From NCBI GenBank assembly GCA_033032865.1, contig JAWHQI010000040.1, positions 5,377,001-5,441,000 of the forward strand: a DNA stretch of 64,000 nucleotides. Reading direction: 5' to 3'. A program made the translations under genes and the position numbers. Shown here one piece after another: positions 32,562-42,840 of the stretch (position 1 is the first letter of the stretch; each line of letters opens with the position of its first letter). The notes beneath the pieces are model-generated. The model did not search any database, was not told the DNA's origin, and was given only the letters and a program-made list of their open reading frames with translations. This DNA is from Dactylorhiza incarnata. Lineage: Eukaryota; Streptophyta; Magnoliopsida; Asparagales; Orchidaceae.

Positions 32562-33308
32562 ATGGCAAGTGGTTCACATTCCACCTTGTCCCTGAGAGCT
32601 ATCCTTGAGAAGGACAAGCTAAGTGGGACGAATTACATGGACTGGTATAGAAACCTGAGAATTGTTCTCAAGCAAGAGCGAAAGCTCTACATCTTGGAAG
32701 AAGAAGCCCCCGAGGTACCGACCGGGAACTCGTCCCGTGTTGATAAGGATGCTTATAAGAAGTATACCGATGACGCCTTAGACGTCGAGTGCCTTATGCT
32801 TGCCACCATGAACTCTGAGCTTCAGAAGCAACACGAGAACATGGGGTGCAAGGAGATTGACGAGCACCTAAAGAAAATGTTTCAAGGGCAAGCTCGTCAA
32901 GAGAGGTTCGATGTCACAAAGGCATTATTTCAGTGCAAAATGGGAGCTCGAGACTCGGTTGGTACTCACGTACTCAAGATGATTGGGTATATAGAGAACC
33001 TGGAGAGACTAGGTTTTCCTCTGGGTCAAGAGTTGGCCACAGATCTTATCCTGCAATCGTTGCCGGATAGTTATGAGCAGTTCGTCTTGAATTACAACAT
33101 GAATGAAATAGACAAGACACTGCCCGAGCTCCTAGGCATGTTGCGAACTGCCGAGATTAACATGAAGAAGACCAAGCCTGCTAGTCCCATATTGATGGTA
33201 CATAAAGGCAAGGGTAAGGCCAAGGGCTTCAAGAAGACGAAGGTGGGACCTAAGTCACATCTTGAGCCCAAATCTTCTGCGCTGAAAAAGAAGAGCACCG
33301 TGAAGTAA
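32562..33308 (+). CDS. gag: Gag of copia D (capsid part)
   Basis: Starts MASGSHSTLSLRAILEKDKL, then the GTNYMDWYRNLRIVLKQERK block typical of plant copia Gag, a UBN2-type helical body (QGQARQERFDVTKALFQCKM; LATDLILQSLPDSYEQFVLN) and a Lys-rich tail. It stops at TAA 33,306-33,308. Past that stop the same frame encodes the CCHC knuckle CHHCGKAGHWRRNC and meets a TAG at 33,378-33,380 before pol. The distance from gag ATG to the pol frame is a multiple of three, so the parent was one continuous gag-pol frame. The 248-residue product would make the particle shell but lacks its RNA-binding knuckle. Confidence 0.9.
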   Translation: MASGSHSTLSLRAILEKDKLSGTNYMDWYRNLRIVLKQERKLYILEEEAPEVPTGNSSRVDKDAYKKYTDDALDVECLMLATMNSELQKQHENMGCKEIDEHLKKMFQGQARQERFDVTKALFQCKMGARDSVGTHVLKMIGYIENLERLGFPLGQELATDLILQSLPDSYEQFVLNYNMNEIDKTLPELLGMLRTAEINMKKTKPASPILMVHKGKGKAKGFKKTKVGPKSHLEPKSSALKKKSTVK

Positions 33309-33383
33309 GGGAAATGCCATCACTGTGGCAAGGCTGGTCATTGGAGAAGGAATTGTCCTTCGTACATTGAGGGTCTGTAGAAA
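33309..33383 (+). pseudogene. Gag zinc knuckle of copia D between two stop codons
   Basis: Encodes GKCHHCGKAGHWRRNCPSY with all CCHC ligands intact, bounded by TAA (33,306) and TAG (33,378) in the gag-pol frame. It would be translated only by readthrough. Confidence 0.85.
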
Positions 33384-36300
33384 ATGAAGGGAGGTATGAC
33401 TTCCGCTTCGAATATTTACGTCATAGAGATAAACATTTCTGCTCCTTCATCTTGGGTATTGGATACCGGATGTGGTTCTCACATTTGTACAAATATGCAT
33501 GAACTAGGAAGGAGGAGATTGCTGAGTAAAGGAGAGGTGGACCTGCGTGTCGGCAATGGAGCAAGAGTTGTTGCTGTAGCTGTAGGGGTTTACCGTCTTT
33601 CTTTGCCTAGTGGGCTTGTAATAGAACTTAATAATTGTTATTATGTTCCGGCCATAACTAGAAACATTATATCCATTTCATGCTTAGACATGATTGGATT
33701 TTCTTTTATAATTAAGAACAATTGTTGTTCTATATTTAACAATGATGTTTGTTATGCTGTAGCTCAATTGTTTAATGGTCTTTATGTTTTGAAACTAGAC
33801 CATCCGATCTATAATGTAGATAATAATAAAAGACTAAGAACAAATGACTCAAATCCTACATATCTCTGGCATTGTCGTTTGGGCCATATAAACGAGAAGC
33901 GCATATCCAAGCTCCATAAAGATGGACTATTGGACTCATTTGATTATGAATCATTTGAGCGATGCGAGTCTTGTTTATTAGGCAAGATGACTAAAGCCCC
34001 TTTCACTGGTTATACTGAAAGGGCTGAGGATCTTTTGGGTATAGTACATAGTGATGTATGCGGACCCATGAGTTCTATGGCTAGAGGTGGGTATTTCTAC
34101 TTCGTTACATTTACTGATGATTTGAGTAGATACAGATACGTGTATCTTATGAAGTGCAAATCCGAAACTTTTGAAAAGTTCAAAGAGTTTAAGAATGAAG
34201 TGGAGAACCAATTGGGTAAAAAGGTTAAAGCACTCCGATCTGATCGAGGTGGCAAATACCTAAGTCATGAGTTCCGTGATCATCTGAAAGAGTGTGGTAT
34301 TGTATCACAGCTCACTCCACCTAGGACACCGCAGCATAATGGTGTGTCTGAGAGGAGAAATCGTACTATGTTAGACATGGTACGGTCGATGATGAGTCAT
34401 GTAGACTTGTCTGTTTCCTTTTGGGGTTTTACTTTAGAGACTGCTGCAATGACACTGAATCGCGCTCCGACGAAAATGGTTCTAAAGATACCATATGAGA
34501 TATGGACTGGGAAGCATCCTAGTATGTCATTCATTAAAATTTGGGGCCGGGAGGCATACGTACGACGTCAAATGCCTGACAAGCTGGAGCCCAAATCAGA
34601 TAAGTGTTATCTGGTGGGATATCCTAAGGAAACGAAGGGATATTACTTTTACCTACCGTCTGAGGGCAAAGTGTTTGTCGCAAGGACGGGTGTCTTCTTG
34701 GAGAAAGAGTTCTTATCAAGAAAGATGCAAAAGGTAGAACTTGAAGAAGTTCAAGAACCACAAGTAGTGAATGAACCAGAATTGGATTCTGAGCCAGGAC
34801 TACAAGATGTTGTAGCTAGAGAACCTGCTCAAGAGACACAAGTACTACGTAGATCTGGTAGACCAAGATTTGAGCCTGAGAGATATGGATTTCTCGTGTC
34901 TCAAACAAGTAATGTGTTGCTTATGGATCATGATGATGAACCAGCGACCTACCAAGAGGCTATGAACGGACCGGACTCTGACAAATGGCTTGAGGCTATG
35001 AAATCCGAAATGGACTCCATGAATATAAACCAAGTTTGGAACTTGGTGGAACCACCTGAATGGGTACGACCCATAGGGTGCAAGTGGGTCTTCAAGAAGA
35101 AGACCGACATGGATGGGAATGTACAGACATTCAAAGGGAGACTGGTGGCTAAGGGTTTCAAGCAAATTCATGGTATTGACTATGATGAGACCTTTTCCCC
35201 TGTTGCCATGGTAAAGTCCATTAGGATATTGCTTGCTATTGCTGCGTATTATGACTACGAGATCTGGCAGATGGATGTCAAAACGGCTTTCCTAAATGGA
35301 AACCTCCTTGAGGAAGTGTACATGACACAACCCGAGGGTTTTGTATCTCCAAATGAAGCCACTAAAATATGCAAGCTGAATAGGTCCATCTATGGATTGA
35401 AACAGGCCTCTAGAGGTTGGAATCTTCGTTTTGATGAGAAAATCAAAGAGTTTGGTTTTGTCAAGAATGAAGATGAACCGTGTGTTTACAAGCGAATCAG
35501 TGGGAGCATTGTTGTTTTCCTGATATTGTATGTAGATGACATACTGCTGATCGGAAATGACATACCTACCCTGAAAGTTGTTAAGAACAACCTAGGGAAC
35601 TGCTTTTCTATGAAGGACTTGGGTGAAGCGACTTACATACTCGGTATTAAGATCTATAGAGATAGATTGAAGAAGTTGCTGGGTTTGACCCAGAGTACGT
35701 ACATTGAGAAGGTGTTGAAGCGGTTCAACATGCTTGAGTCCAAGAAAGGATTTTTGCCCATGTCTCATGGTGTAAATCTCTCTAAGGACCCGTGTCCAAA
35801 ATCTTGTGAAGATAAGGACCGCATGAAGTTGATTCCATATGCTTCGGCAATTGGGTCAATCATGTATGCAATGTTATGTACTCGACCCGATGTCTCTTGT
35901 GCTTTGAGCATGACTAGCAGGTATCAGTCTGATCCTGGTGAATGTCACTGGATAGCCGTAAAGAATATCCTAAAGTACTTGAGAAGGACTAAGGATGTAT
36001 TCTTGGTGTATGGTGGAGAGGAAGAGCTCGTTGTAAATGGTTACACAGATGCCAGCTTCCAAACTGATAGGGATGATTCGAAGTCTCAGTCAGGGTTTGT
36101 GTTTTGCCTGAATGGAGGAGCTGTGAGCTGGAAGAGTTCCAAGCAAGAGACAGTTGCTGATTCTACAACTGAGGCCGAGTATATCGCTGCGGCAAATGCA
36201 GTGAAGGAGGCTGTATGGATTAGGAAATTCATCGGCGAGCTAGATGTAGTTCCTAGCATTGTTGGTCCCGCAGTTCTCTACTGTGATAACAATGGTGCAA

Positions 36301-36518
36301 TTGCACAATCTAAGGAACCTAGATCCCATCAGCGCTCCAAGAACATACTTCGGCGGTTCCATCTTATTCGTGAGATTGTCGAACGAGGAGATGTGAACAT
36401 TTGCAGAGTGCCGACTGAGGAGAATATTGCAGATCCACTGACAAAGCCTCTCGCACAGAGAAAGCATGATGGTCATACTAGATCAATGGGTATACGATAC
36501 CTGAGTGATCAACTCTAG
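33384..36518 (+). CDS. pol: Pol of copia D: protease, integrase, RT, RNase H (1,044 aa)
   Basis: One uninterrupted frame with all enzymatic domains in Ty1/copia order. Protease: Asp27 in WVLDTGCGSH. Pre-integrase: WHCRLGHINEKRI and CESCLLGKMTKAPF. Integrase: Asp224 (HSDVCGP), Asp287 (RSDRGG) and Glu323 (NGVSERRN), exactly 35 residues between the last two. RT: WVFKKKTDMDGN, FLNGNLLEEVYM, YGLKQASRGW and Tyr-Val-Asp-Asp at 716-719. RNase H: Asp889 (YTDAS), Glu930 (TEAEY), Asp968 (YCDNN), ending in the usual ENIADPLTKPL. All catalytic residues are present. The listed Met is only the first after the TAG; the true polyprotein began at gag. The domains process Gag, copy RNA to cDNA and integrate it. 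Expression would need readthrough of two stops. Confidence 0.95.
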   Translation: MKGGMTSASNIYVIEINISAPSSWVLDTGCGSHICTNMHELGRRRLLSKGEVDLRVGNGARVVAVAVGVYRLSLPSGLVIELNNCYYVPAITRNIISISCLDMIGFSFIIKNNCCSIFNNDVCYAVAQLFNGLYVLKLDHPIYNVDNNKRLRTNDSNPTYLWHCRLGHINEKRISKLHKDGLLDSFDYESFERCESCLLGKMTKAPFTGYTERAEDLLGIVHSDVCGPMSSMARGGYFYFVTFTDDLSRYRYVYLMKCKSETFEKFKEFKNEVENQLGKKVKALRSDRGGKYLSHEFRDHLKECGIVSQLTPPRTPQHNGVSERRNRTMLDMVRSMMSHVDLSVSFWGFTLETAAMTLNRAPTKMVLKIPYEIWTGKHPSMSFIKIWGREAYVRRQMPDKLEPKSDKCYLVGYPKETKGYYFYLPSEGKVFVARTGVFLEKEFLSRKMQKVELEEVQEPQVVNEPELDSEPGLQDVVAREPAQETQVLRRSGRPRFEPERYGFLVSQTSNVLLMDHDDEPATYQEAMNGPDSDKWLEAMKSEMDSMNINQVWNLVEPPEWVRPIGCKWVFKKKTDMDGNVQTFKGRLVAKGFKQIHGIDYDETFSPVAMVKSIRILLAIAAYYDYEIWQMDVKTAFLNGNLLEEVYMTQPEGFVSPNEATKICKLNRSIYGLKQASRGWNLRFDEKIKEFGFVKNEDEPCVYKRISGSIVVFLILYVDDILLIGNDIPTLKVVKNNLGNCFSMKDLGEATYILGIKIYRDRLKKLLGLTQSTYIEKVLKRFNMLESKKGFLPMSHGVNLSKDPCPKSCEDKDRMKLIPYASAIGSIMYAMLCTRPDVSCALSMTSRYQSDPGECHWIAVKNILKYLRRTKDVFLVYGGEEELVVNGYTDASFQTDRDDSKSQSGFVFCLNGGAVSWKSSKQETVADSTTEAEYIAAANAVKEAVWIRKFIGELDVVPSIVGPAVLYCDNNGAIAQSKEPRSHQRSKNILRRFHLIREIVERGDVNICRVPTEENIADPLTKPLAQRKHDGHTRSMGIRYLSDQL

Positions 36519-37494
36519 TGGGAGTCTTGTGGGTTGCATGTAAAATAAATATTCTGTTGGCTGTTTATTATTTATTCATATGATGAATTGTGTACCAATT
36601 ATTTCTTTTTACAATTAATGGCAAGTTCTTTTATTACGATATACTGTTTCTATATGATTGAATAAAATTCGTGATAAATACCCTTAGAATGTTCGCTTCC
36701 ATAGGACATCAAGTACGTGACTTGAATGTGAGAGCCTATGATTTCGAAGCTTCATTCTTAAAAGGTCCCTGGTCGAGGTATCATCGTAGAAGCTAAGAGT
36801 GATGATGATACATTAAGACTAGCATGTGTGTTGACTGATGACCGGTTCTCACAGGTCATGATATTGTGATATCAAGTCATCACGTGGGTACTTGTTAGTG
36901 AACAAGTTGTACTGGACAGACCCAACCTGAGACTACTTTGTGGATTGTTACTTAAAAGTGTCATAAGTAGGTCTCATTTGACAATGGTGTTGTGGTCCTT
37001 TGACCTGAAGTCACAACATTCATCGAGTGAGGAAGAGCGTGCTTTGATGTCATCTAAAGTCTTCCTTGAAGAAGGTTGATGATAAGGGTGGTCGTTGGGT
37101 ACGTTACGAATCATTTGGGTGTTTGGGTGTGAGTAGATATGAGATTTGTCCTCCTATATAATAGGAGTTGCATCCATGGGCCCCTTGATGGATTTGGACT
37201 GAGAAATGCATGGCCATGCTTAGTTGAGTCAATATGTGATATTGAGCTCACCATTCTCTGGAAGTCCATTCTAGATCAAGAAACTTAGATTGAGCTATTA
37301 TGAGGGTGACACGGTCCATGCCTCTAGTTCTTTCCGGATGTAAGGGACAAAGGGACAAAGACAACGCTGGAACATTGGTCATAAAGGCTTATGAGTTATG
37401 AACTCTTATTGCTTGGGGAGCAATGATGCATTGCTAGATGCCGCTCATTGTTTGTGAGGTTTTTGTTTGATACTTTTAAGATCAAGTGGGAGAC
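36519..37494 (+). other. 3' non-coding region of copia D with polypurine tract
   Basis: No domain. The last 387 bp (from 37,108) are duplicated upstream of the left LTR. The polypurine tract AAGTGGGAGA is at 37,484-37,493, next to the LTR. Confidence 0.75.
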
Positions 37495-38490
37495 TGTTGG
37501 AGTTACCATTGTGATCTAGAAGTGGTCAAACATGTAATGCCACTGCCAACGCGATATGAGCCTGCAGGGTCGCACATAAGAGCATGTGGAGAAGTTGGAA
37601 GATTGACTGTGTTGGTAAAGGTTACCAATCACCATATAGAATAGGGAAGTCCAGCAATTGTTGCTGTCTGAATTCGTCGGATATGACTTGTCGGATTTGT
37701 CGGAATTCGTCGGATATGATTCGTCGATTTGTCGGATCATTCCGTGGAATCTCGACGAATTGTCACAGAGACCCTTGACTCGGCAAATGTTGCCGTCTGA
37801 TCGGATTCGTCGGAATTCGTCGGATTGTTCCGTGGAATCTCGACGAATTGTTACAGAGGTCCTTATCTCGGCAAATGTTGCCGTCTGATGTGATTCGTTG
37901 GAATTCGTCGGATTGTCCCGTGTAAACTCGACGAATGCTGATTCGTGAAATCCCGACGAATTGTTACAGAAAGAGTTCTTTTTCTGTATGGACTGCGGAT
38001 ATCGATTATTTTAGGTCTGTTTATACTTCGGCTATAAATAGAACTTAATCTTAAGGGTTCATTAGGCAAATGCGAATAGAAGATTCGGCCGACGGAAGTG
38101 TTCAGCCCGAACCCTAGACGGAAGTGTTCCGCCGCCCCGTTCGCCTCCGCCGACCCCCCTTCCGGCGATCATCGCCGTGGATGTTCTTCCTGGAGCGAAC
38201 CTAGCAGTTCGTGGAAGTGCAAGAGTGCAGTCTTCTTCTCCCGGCTCGTGTGGATCTCTGTAGAGACGTAGACATAATTCTACGTGAGAACTCTCTTTGC
38301 CGCCGCAAGGAATCCTCTTCTTGGAGCATCTAGGTTGGATTTGATCCAATCCCGCAAAGGTAATTTCATACCTAGCAATTTTATTAACTTCTTGATTCAA
38401 TGTTCATGGCCCGATCCGTATTCTTTTTGGGTTGTTTCTCTTTATTTCCGCTGCGCCTACATGTGATGTATGGTTCTAGAAAAACCCAAC
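37495..38490 (+). repeat. Right LTR of copia D (996 bp)
   Basis: Starts TGTTGGAGTTACC and ends AACCCAAC, followed directly by CCGACACTAG. The terminal A of the CCAACA end is missing or changed. Few substitutions separate it from the left LTR, which indicates a fairly young element. Confidence 0.92.
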
Positions 38491-39983
38491 CCGACACTAG
38501 CATGGGTGTTCGATTTTCCTATTTTATAAAATTTCTAAAAATTAATTAAAATATGTTAGTTCATATGTACTACTTAGTTTTGTATTTATGACATTTGTTA
38601 ATTTTGTTTTATTAATATTATGGAAAATAAATTACAAAATTCAAAAATATTTTTTGTGGTTTTTTTTTCTTTCATGAAAAATTTCAAAAACAACAAAAAA
38701 CTGTATGATCTTTATTGTTAATATCAAGCATGTATTATAATATTTAGAATTATTTACAATGTTAAAATTTATTCCTTCAAATTACAATGAACATTGTTTT
38801 GTTTATCATGCTTTGATATATCTAATAAAATGCATCTATTATATTTAAAAATATGTGTAGAATCAAGCTTAGCATGTCTCTAAGTATGAGTAAATGTTTT
38901 GTGATTGATAATGATACTTTTTCACTCACTTATTTTGGTAATCTACATGTGTGTTTAAATCTAAAATTGCTTGCATGTGTATTGTAATTGTACAATGAAT
39001 TAAAACTTGCATAAGTTTATTACCTACACTACATTTTCATTCCACTTAAGAAATTAAGACAAGTGGTTGAGTTTAAAAATTGTTGGGTTTGCAAAACAAG
39101 TGTATTCGGAAAATGTTGTCACAGAAAAGTGAACACAATTAAAAATAGATAAATATAACTCCACCAAGCACTACTTGAACCTCCTGATAAGTCTTCATAA
39201 GCATTGTGAGGTTGAGCACCTTGGAAAGAATAGTAAAGTGTCTTGTGCAAACCTTGATTATTACACCACTTTTTTTTTCTAAAATATGTGCATTAATGTG
39301 TGTGAAAGTTAATATGCTTGTGTTTTATTGTGCACCTTACTCTACCAATGTCTTGTATTTTGTGATTTAAATCACTTGTTAACATTACTAAAAATACACT
39401 AATGTGCACATCATTATCTTTCATAACACTTCTTCTCATGAGTATTGAATCCTAATGCTTTATCTATACTACTCTTTATATAAGAAATGCACTAGATAAC
39501 CTAGCATGATCTCTACAATATTTGGCTTCTATTAAACTTGAAATTAAGTAACATTGTAATATATTCTCTTTTTGATATGTTCATTTCATGCTTGGTAACT
39601 TTACGTAAAACTATGAGATTTCAAAAAGGTTACACATCTTTGCTTTTTGAACTTAAACTCATATTTATACTTATGATTTTCATGCTTATCAAAAGATGTT
39701 TCTTAGACTCTTATTTATTTAATTGAAATCCCTTCTATATTATGCTTAAACTCTTCATCATTACGTATATTTCAAAAGCTCGATCATGATTTATCATTTA
39801 TAAAGAATGACTCCTTACTTCCCTCACCCCACCTTCTTTTGATAATACCAAAAGGGGGAGATTAATTGAAGAAATATAGAGGAGAAATCTAAAGGATTAA
39901 GGGGAGAATAATTCATGTAATCATTTAGGGTGAGTAATAAATTGCATTTATTTATGTAGGGGGAGCATTAAGATAGGGTAAGT
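38491..39983 (+). mobile_element. 3' non-coding remnant of a SIRE-like copia element
   Basis: AT-rich sequence without domains that parallels 56,900-58,628 of element E at reduced identity: the same order of a TATGAGTAAATG...CACTCAC block, the hairpin at 39,164-39,224, and a TTTTGATAATACCAAAAGG-GGGAGA tract at 39,836-39,860. It runs naturally into the LTR at 39,984. Its LTR-proximal position is that of a 3' internal region, yet the LTR beside it serves as the 5' LTR of element E. Confidence 0.7.
39164..39224 (+). other. Conserved hairpin, copy 1
   Basis: Outer stem CCAAG/CTTGG and inner stem TTGAACCTC/GAGGTTGAG (eight of nine pairs, one G-T) enclose the loop CTGATAAGTCTTCATAAGCA plus TTGT. 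Two further copies lie at 57,438-57,497 and 57,602-57,662 with nearly the same loop and changed stems. Confidence 0.6.
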
Positions 39984-41514
39984 TGTTGGAACATGCTTTC
40001 CGCATCTCTTGGTTTGACAATAACAAATCCTATTGTATTTGATCATACTTGTTTTGTGTTTATAGTATGCAAGATTCTGTGCTTTCAATTCTCCATGGTG
40101 CTGTGTTTTGTTGTTGCTAACACGTTGCGTTAACTCTACCGCTGGCGCTAGCGGTAAAGAACCGTTGAGATGAAACCACTGAGAAGGAAAACTGCTGAGA
40201 TGCAAACTGCGTTGGACGAATTGGCGGTCGACGAATTTGCGTTCGACGAAAGCAGAATCCCGTTCGACGAAATGAAGTTGGCGTTCGATGGACTGCATGC
40301 TCTACCACGGCGCTCGACAAACTGCTCTCTCTACCGCGGAGCGATAGAACTACCGCAGGCGCTAGCGATCGACGAAGCTGCGCTCGATGAAATATGTGGC
40401 CAGGTCGACGAAGATGCGCCAGACGAAATGCTCTACCGCGGAGCGTTAGAACTAACGCTAGCGTTAGCATATATGGAAACTATTGACAGAAAGGAAATAG
40501 TGGAGAAAAAGGAATGTCGACGGGTTGCTATGTTTGGCAAGTACTATCGCGGTGCGTTGGGTCTAACGCCCGGCGGTAGCTTTTGGAAACATCCCGTCTG
40601 CAGTTGATTGAGGAGCAGATTTGGAAGAAGATTGTGGCTGAAGGAAGGAAATCTCGCTAACGCGGGGTGTTAGAGGTACCGTGGCGCGCTAGTGTTTGGC
40701 GCTCAAAATGTTGCCTAAACTACCACGATCTGTGTGCTTCATTGCCTTATGTGGATACCGCGGGGCGGTACTACTACCGCAGGCGGTAGTGGCTGAATCA
40801 ATAAAAAGACGCACGCCTCCTCCGTTGTTGCTGGCTGATATAGAAAGAATTGGAGCCATATATTCAGAGCACTCGTGAGAACCTTCTCCAAGCAGCCCGA
40901 AGAACTCGGTCAACGTCCGTGAATGCAAAGAACTTGAGGACCAATCCGATCGCATCTAAATCGACATCAAGTTCAACTTTTGAGGGAGTTTTTAGTTTGT
41001 GTTTTGTTTTACTTTCAAATTGTAACCTTTATATCTTTTGTTCAGTAGAGGAACTCGCCACACGACGACTAGGGCCTTGCGGGGACTAGGGGGAATTCGC
41101 CACACAGCGACTAGTTCTAGGTAGGACTTAGGGAAGAATTCGCCACACGGCGACTGGGTCTAAAGAGTAGATCTAGGGGTGCTCGAGGCCTTTATGGTGA
41201 TAGATCGGCTTGAGGCCGTATCTGGGGAGAGATCGGCTAAAGCCAACCGGTTCATGGGGATACGAGTCGGTATAGAAAACAAAAAGAGTTTTCCATATTA
41301 TTCGCTTCGATTTCTAGCGTCATTGAAATCAGATTTTGTAATCAATTTTATAAATGATAATCATGTATTTTCTTGTTTAATAAAATTGATTTCATTTCTA
41401 ATTTCATTATCTCTTTACTTTTGATTTAACTTCGACCAAAATATCAAAAGTTTTCTGTTAAAGTTTTTAAAACCCTTATTCACCCCCCCTCTAAGGGCGC
41501 CTACAGATCCAACA
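39984..41514 (+). repeat. 5' LTR of copia E (1,531 bp)
   Basis: Starts TGTTGGAACATGC and ends AGATCCAACA. Contains five exact TCGACGAA words (40,215-40,425), several TACCGC(G/A)G words and, near the end, the AGGGCCTTGCGGGGACTAGG block. It is roughly 95 percent identical by eye to the stretch at 58,629-59,415. Confidence 0.88.
40150..40460 (+). promoter_or_regulatory. TCGACGAA and TACCGCGGAGCG word cluster in LTR E
   Basis: Repeated GCGTTCGACGAA, GGTCGACGAA and CTACCGCGGAGCG(T/A)TAGAAC words. The 3' LTR carries seven exact TCGACGAA words at 58,855-59,037, several of them CpG-decayed here. Role inferred from U3 position only. Confidence 0.4.
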
Positions 41515-41516
41515 AG

Positions 41517-41528
41517 TGGTATCAGAGC
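41517..41528 (+). promoter_or_regulatory. Primer-binding site, initiator-Met tRNA type
   Basis: TGGTATCAGAGC two bases after the LTR end. Confidence 0.9.
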
Positions 41529-41563
41529 GAGGTTATTCCAAATCGGCTTAACAACCCGGAATA

Positions 41564-41743
41564 ATGGCGTCTCTTGATCACGATCTCGCTTCTATTAGTG
41601 GGGAAAATTTTAATATGAATGAAAAAGTATTATCACCACCTTTATTTATGGGTAAAAATTATAAAGGGTGGAAAATATTAATGAAAAATTTTCTTAAGGC
41701 CTTAGATGAAAAAGGTTGTAATATTACTATTGAAAAGCCACCT
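41564..41743 (+). pseudogene. Gag of copia E, N-terminal part
   Basis: ATG 41,564 begins MASLDHDLASISGENFN. The copia Gag block PPLFMGKNYKGWKILMKNFL follows. The frame is intact up to the P insertion, where it stops three bases later. Skipping P and one copy of the CACCT duplication, the frame continues without a break at 53,380, so P inserted into an otherwise open gag. Confidence 0.88.
41739..41743 (+). repeat. Left target-site duplication of element P (CACCT)
   Basis: CACCT here and at 53,375-53,379 immediately flank the outer TG/CA ends of P; perfect match, and the copia E gag frame closes across it. Confidence 0.92.
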
Positions 41744-42840
41744 TGTTGAAACCGATTACTCGGTCTCTGTGGAGTTCGGGGCCCTCAACGAGGCTGAGGG
41801 GCGACCAACCCTTACTTCCCCCAAGGGAGAGCTCTAGGTTGAAGGTGTCGGAACTAAGAACTGGACCAAGGGCTTAGCGGGGAGGTCCCGCCACGTACCC
41901 GGAAGTCCCCTTGGAACTTCCCCTCCCAAGCCACTACTAAGCTTGGGCACCACTGGAGCCTCTCCTCACCCCCTAGAGAGACTTGGGGAGGGAGAGGGAG
42001 AAGGAGAGAGCTAGCCTAGGATGAGAGATCTCTCCAAATGGTGCCCCCTTGGTCCTATTTATAGGATTTTTGAAGTTGGGCTGCAAATAGCCAAAAACTG
42101 GTCTGTCAGATTACCAGAATACCCCTGAATTGGGCTGCGGATAGCTGAATCCCGCTGTTCTGAAATGCTAAATGCAGACCACTGGACTGCGAATAGCCAA
42201 ACTGGACTGCGAATAGCCAAACTGGACTGCGAATAGCCAAACTGGACTGCGAATAGTAAACTGGATGAGGGGGGCCGAGTTGGCCTCTCCGCCGAATGTT
42301 GGGCGAGAGGGGGGTCGAGCTGGCCTCTCCCCTCTCCGCCGAATGCTGGGCGAGAGGGGGGGTCGAGCTGGCCTCTCCCCTCTCCGCCGAATGCTGGGCG
42401 AGAGGGGGGGGGGGGGGGTCGAGCTGGCCTCTCCCCTCTCCGCCGAATGCTGGGCGAGAGGGGGGGTCGAGCTGGCCTCTCCCCTCTCCGCCGAATGCTG
42501 GGCGAGAGGGGGGGGGGGTCGAGCTGGCCTCTCCCCTCTCCGCCGAATGCTGGGCGAGAGGGGGGGGGCGAGCTGGCCTCTCCCCTCTCCGCCGAATGCT
42601 GGGCGAGAGGGGGGGTCGAGCTGGCCACTCCCCTCTCCGCCGAATGTTGGGCGAGAGGGGGGGTCGAGCTGGCCTCTCCCCTCTCCGCCTTCCTCCGGAG
42701 CGGGGGGCGAGAGGAGCTCGCCCCCTTCCTTTGCTCGCTTCCTATATGAGCTGGGCGAGCGGAGATCTCCGCCTCCTACCGCTCGTCCTCCCTCTCTCTA
42801 TCCGAGGGAAAAGCACTCGACGAATACTGGGTTGTACACA
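41744..42840 (-). repeat. LTR1 of P, inverted (1,097 bp)
   Basis: Reverse complement of LTR3 with few changes; it reads TGTTGAAACCGATTACTCGG inward from the left end because its U5 end faces outward. TATA box TATTTATAG (42,056-42,064) drives leftward, antisense to copia E gag. It differs from LTR2/3 mainly in G-run lengths and one C/T in a repeat unit (about 42,646). Confidence 0.9.
42265..42700 (-). repeat. Tandem approximately 48-60-bp repeats with G runs in LTR1
   Basis: Eight units of a GTCGAGCTGG...CCGCCGAATGCTGGGCGAGA type separated by G runs of 6 to about 15. Long open frames on both strands reflect the repeat and are not genes. Confidence 0.88.

Larger units (their letters stand above)
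30521..38490 (+). mobile_element. Ty1/copia retrotransposon D with intact pol
   Basis: LTRs 30,521-31,516 and 37,495-38,490 are nearly identical. A perfect initiator-Met PBS, leader, gag, and one long pol frame in the copia order follow. Only two in-frame stops separate gag from pol. This is the best-preserved element in the window and the only one with a complete RT. Flanking target duplication cannot be read because a further D fragment sits on the left. Confidence 0.92.

Noticed and set aside
33306..33383. Programmed frameshift between gag and pol in copia D
   Set aside because: Both sides are in the same frame, so only stop readthrough or decay can explain it.
41744..42840. LTR1 as an independent solo LTR beside element P
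   Set aside because: It is continuous with 1,960 bp of inverted P internal sequence and shares the outer CACCT duplication with LTR3.
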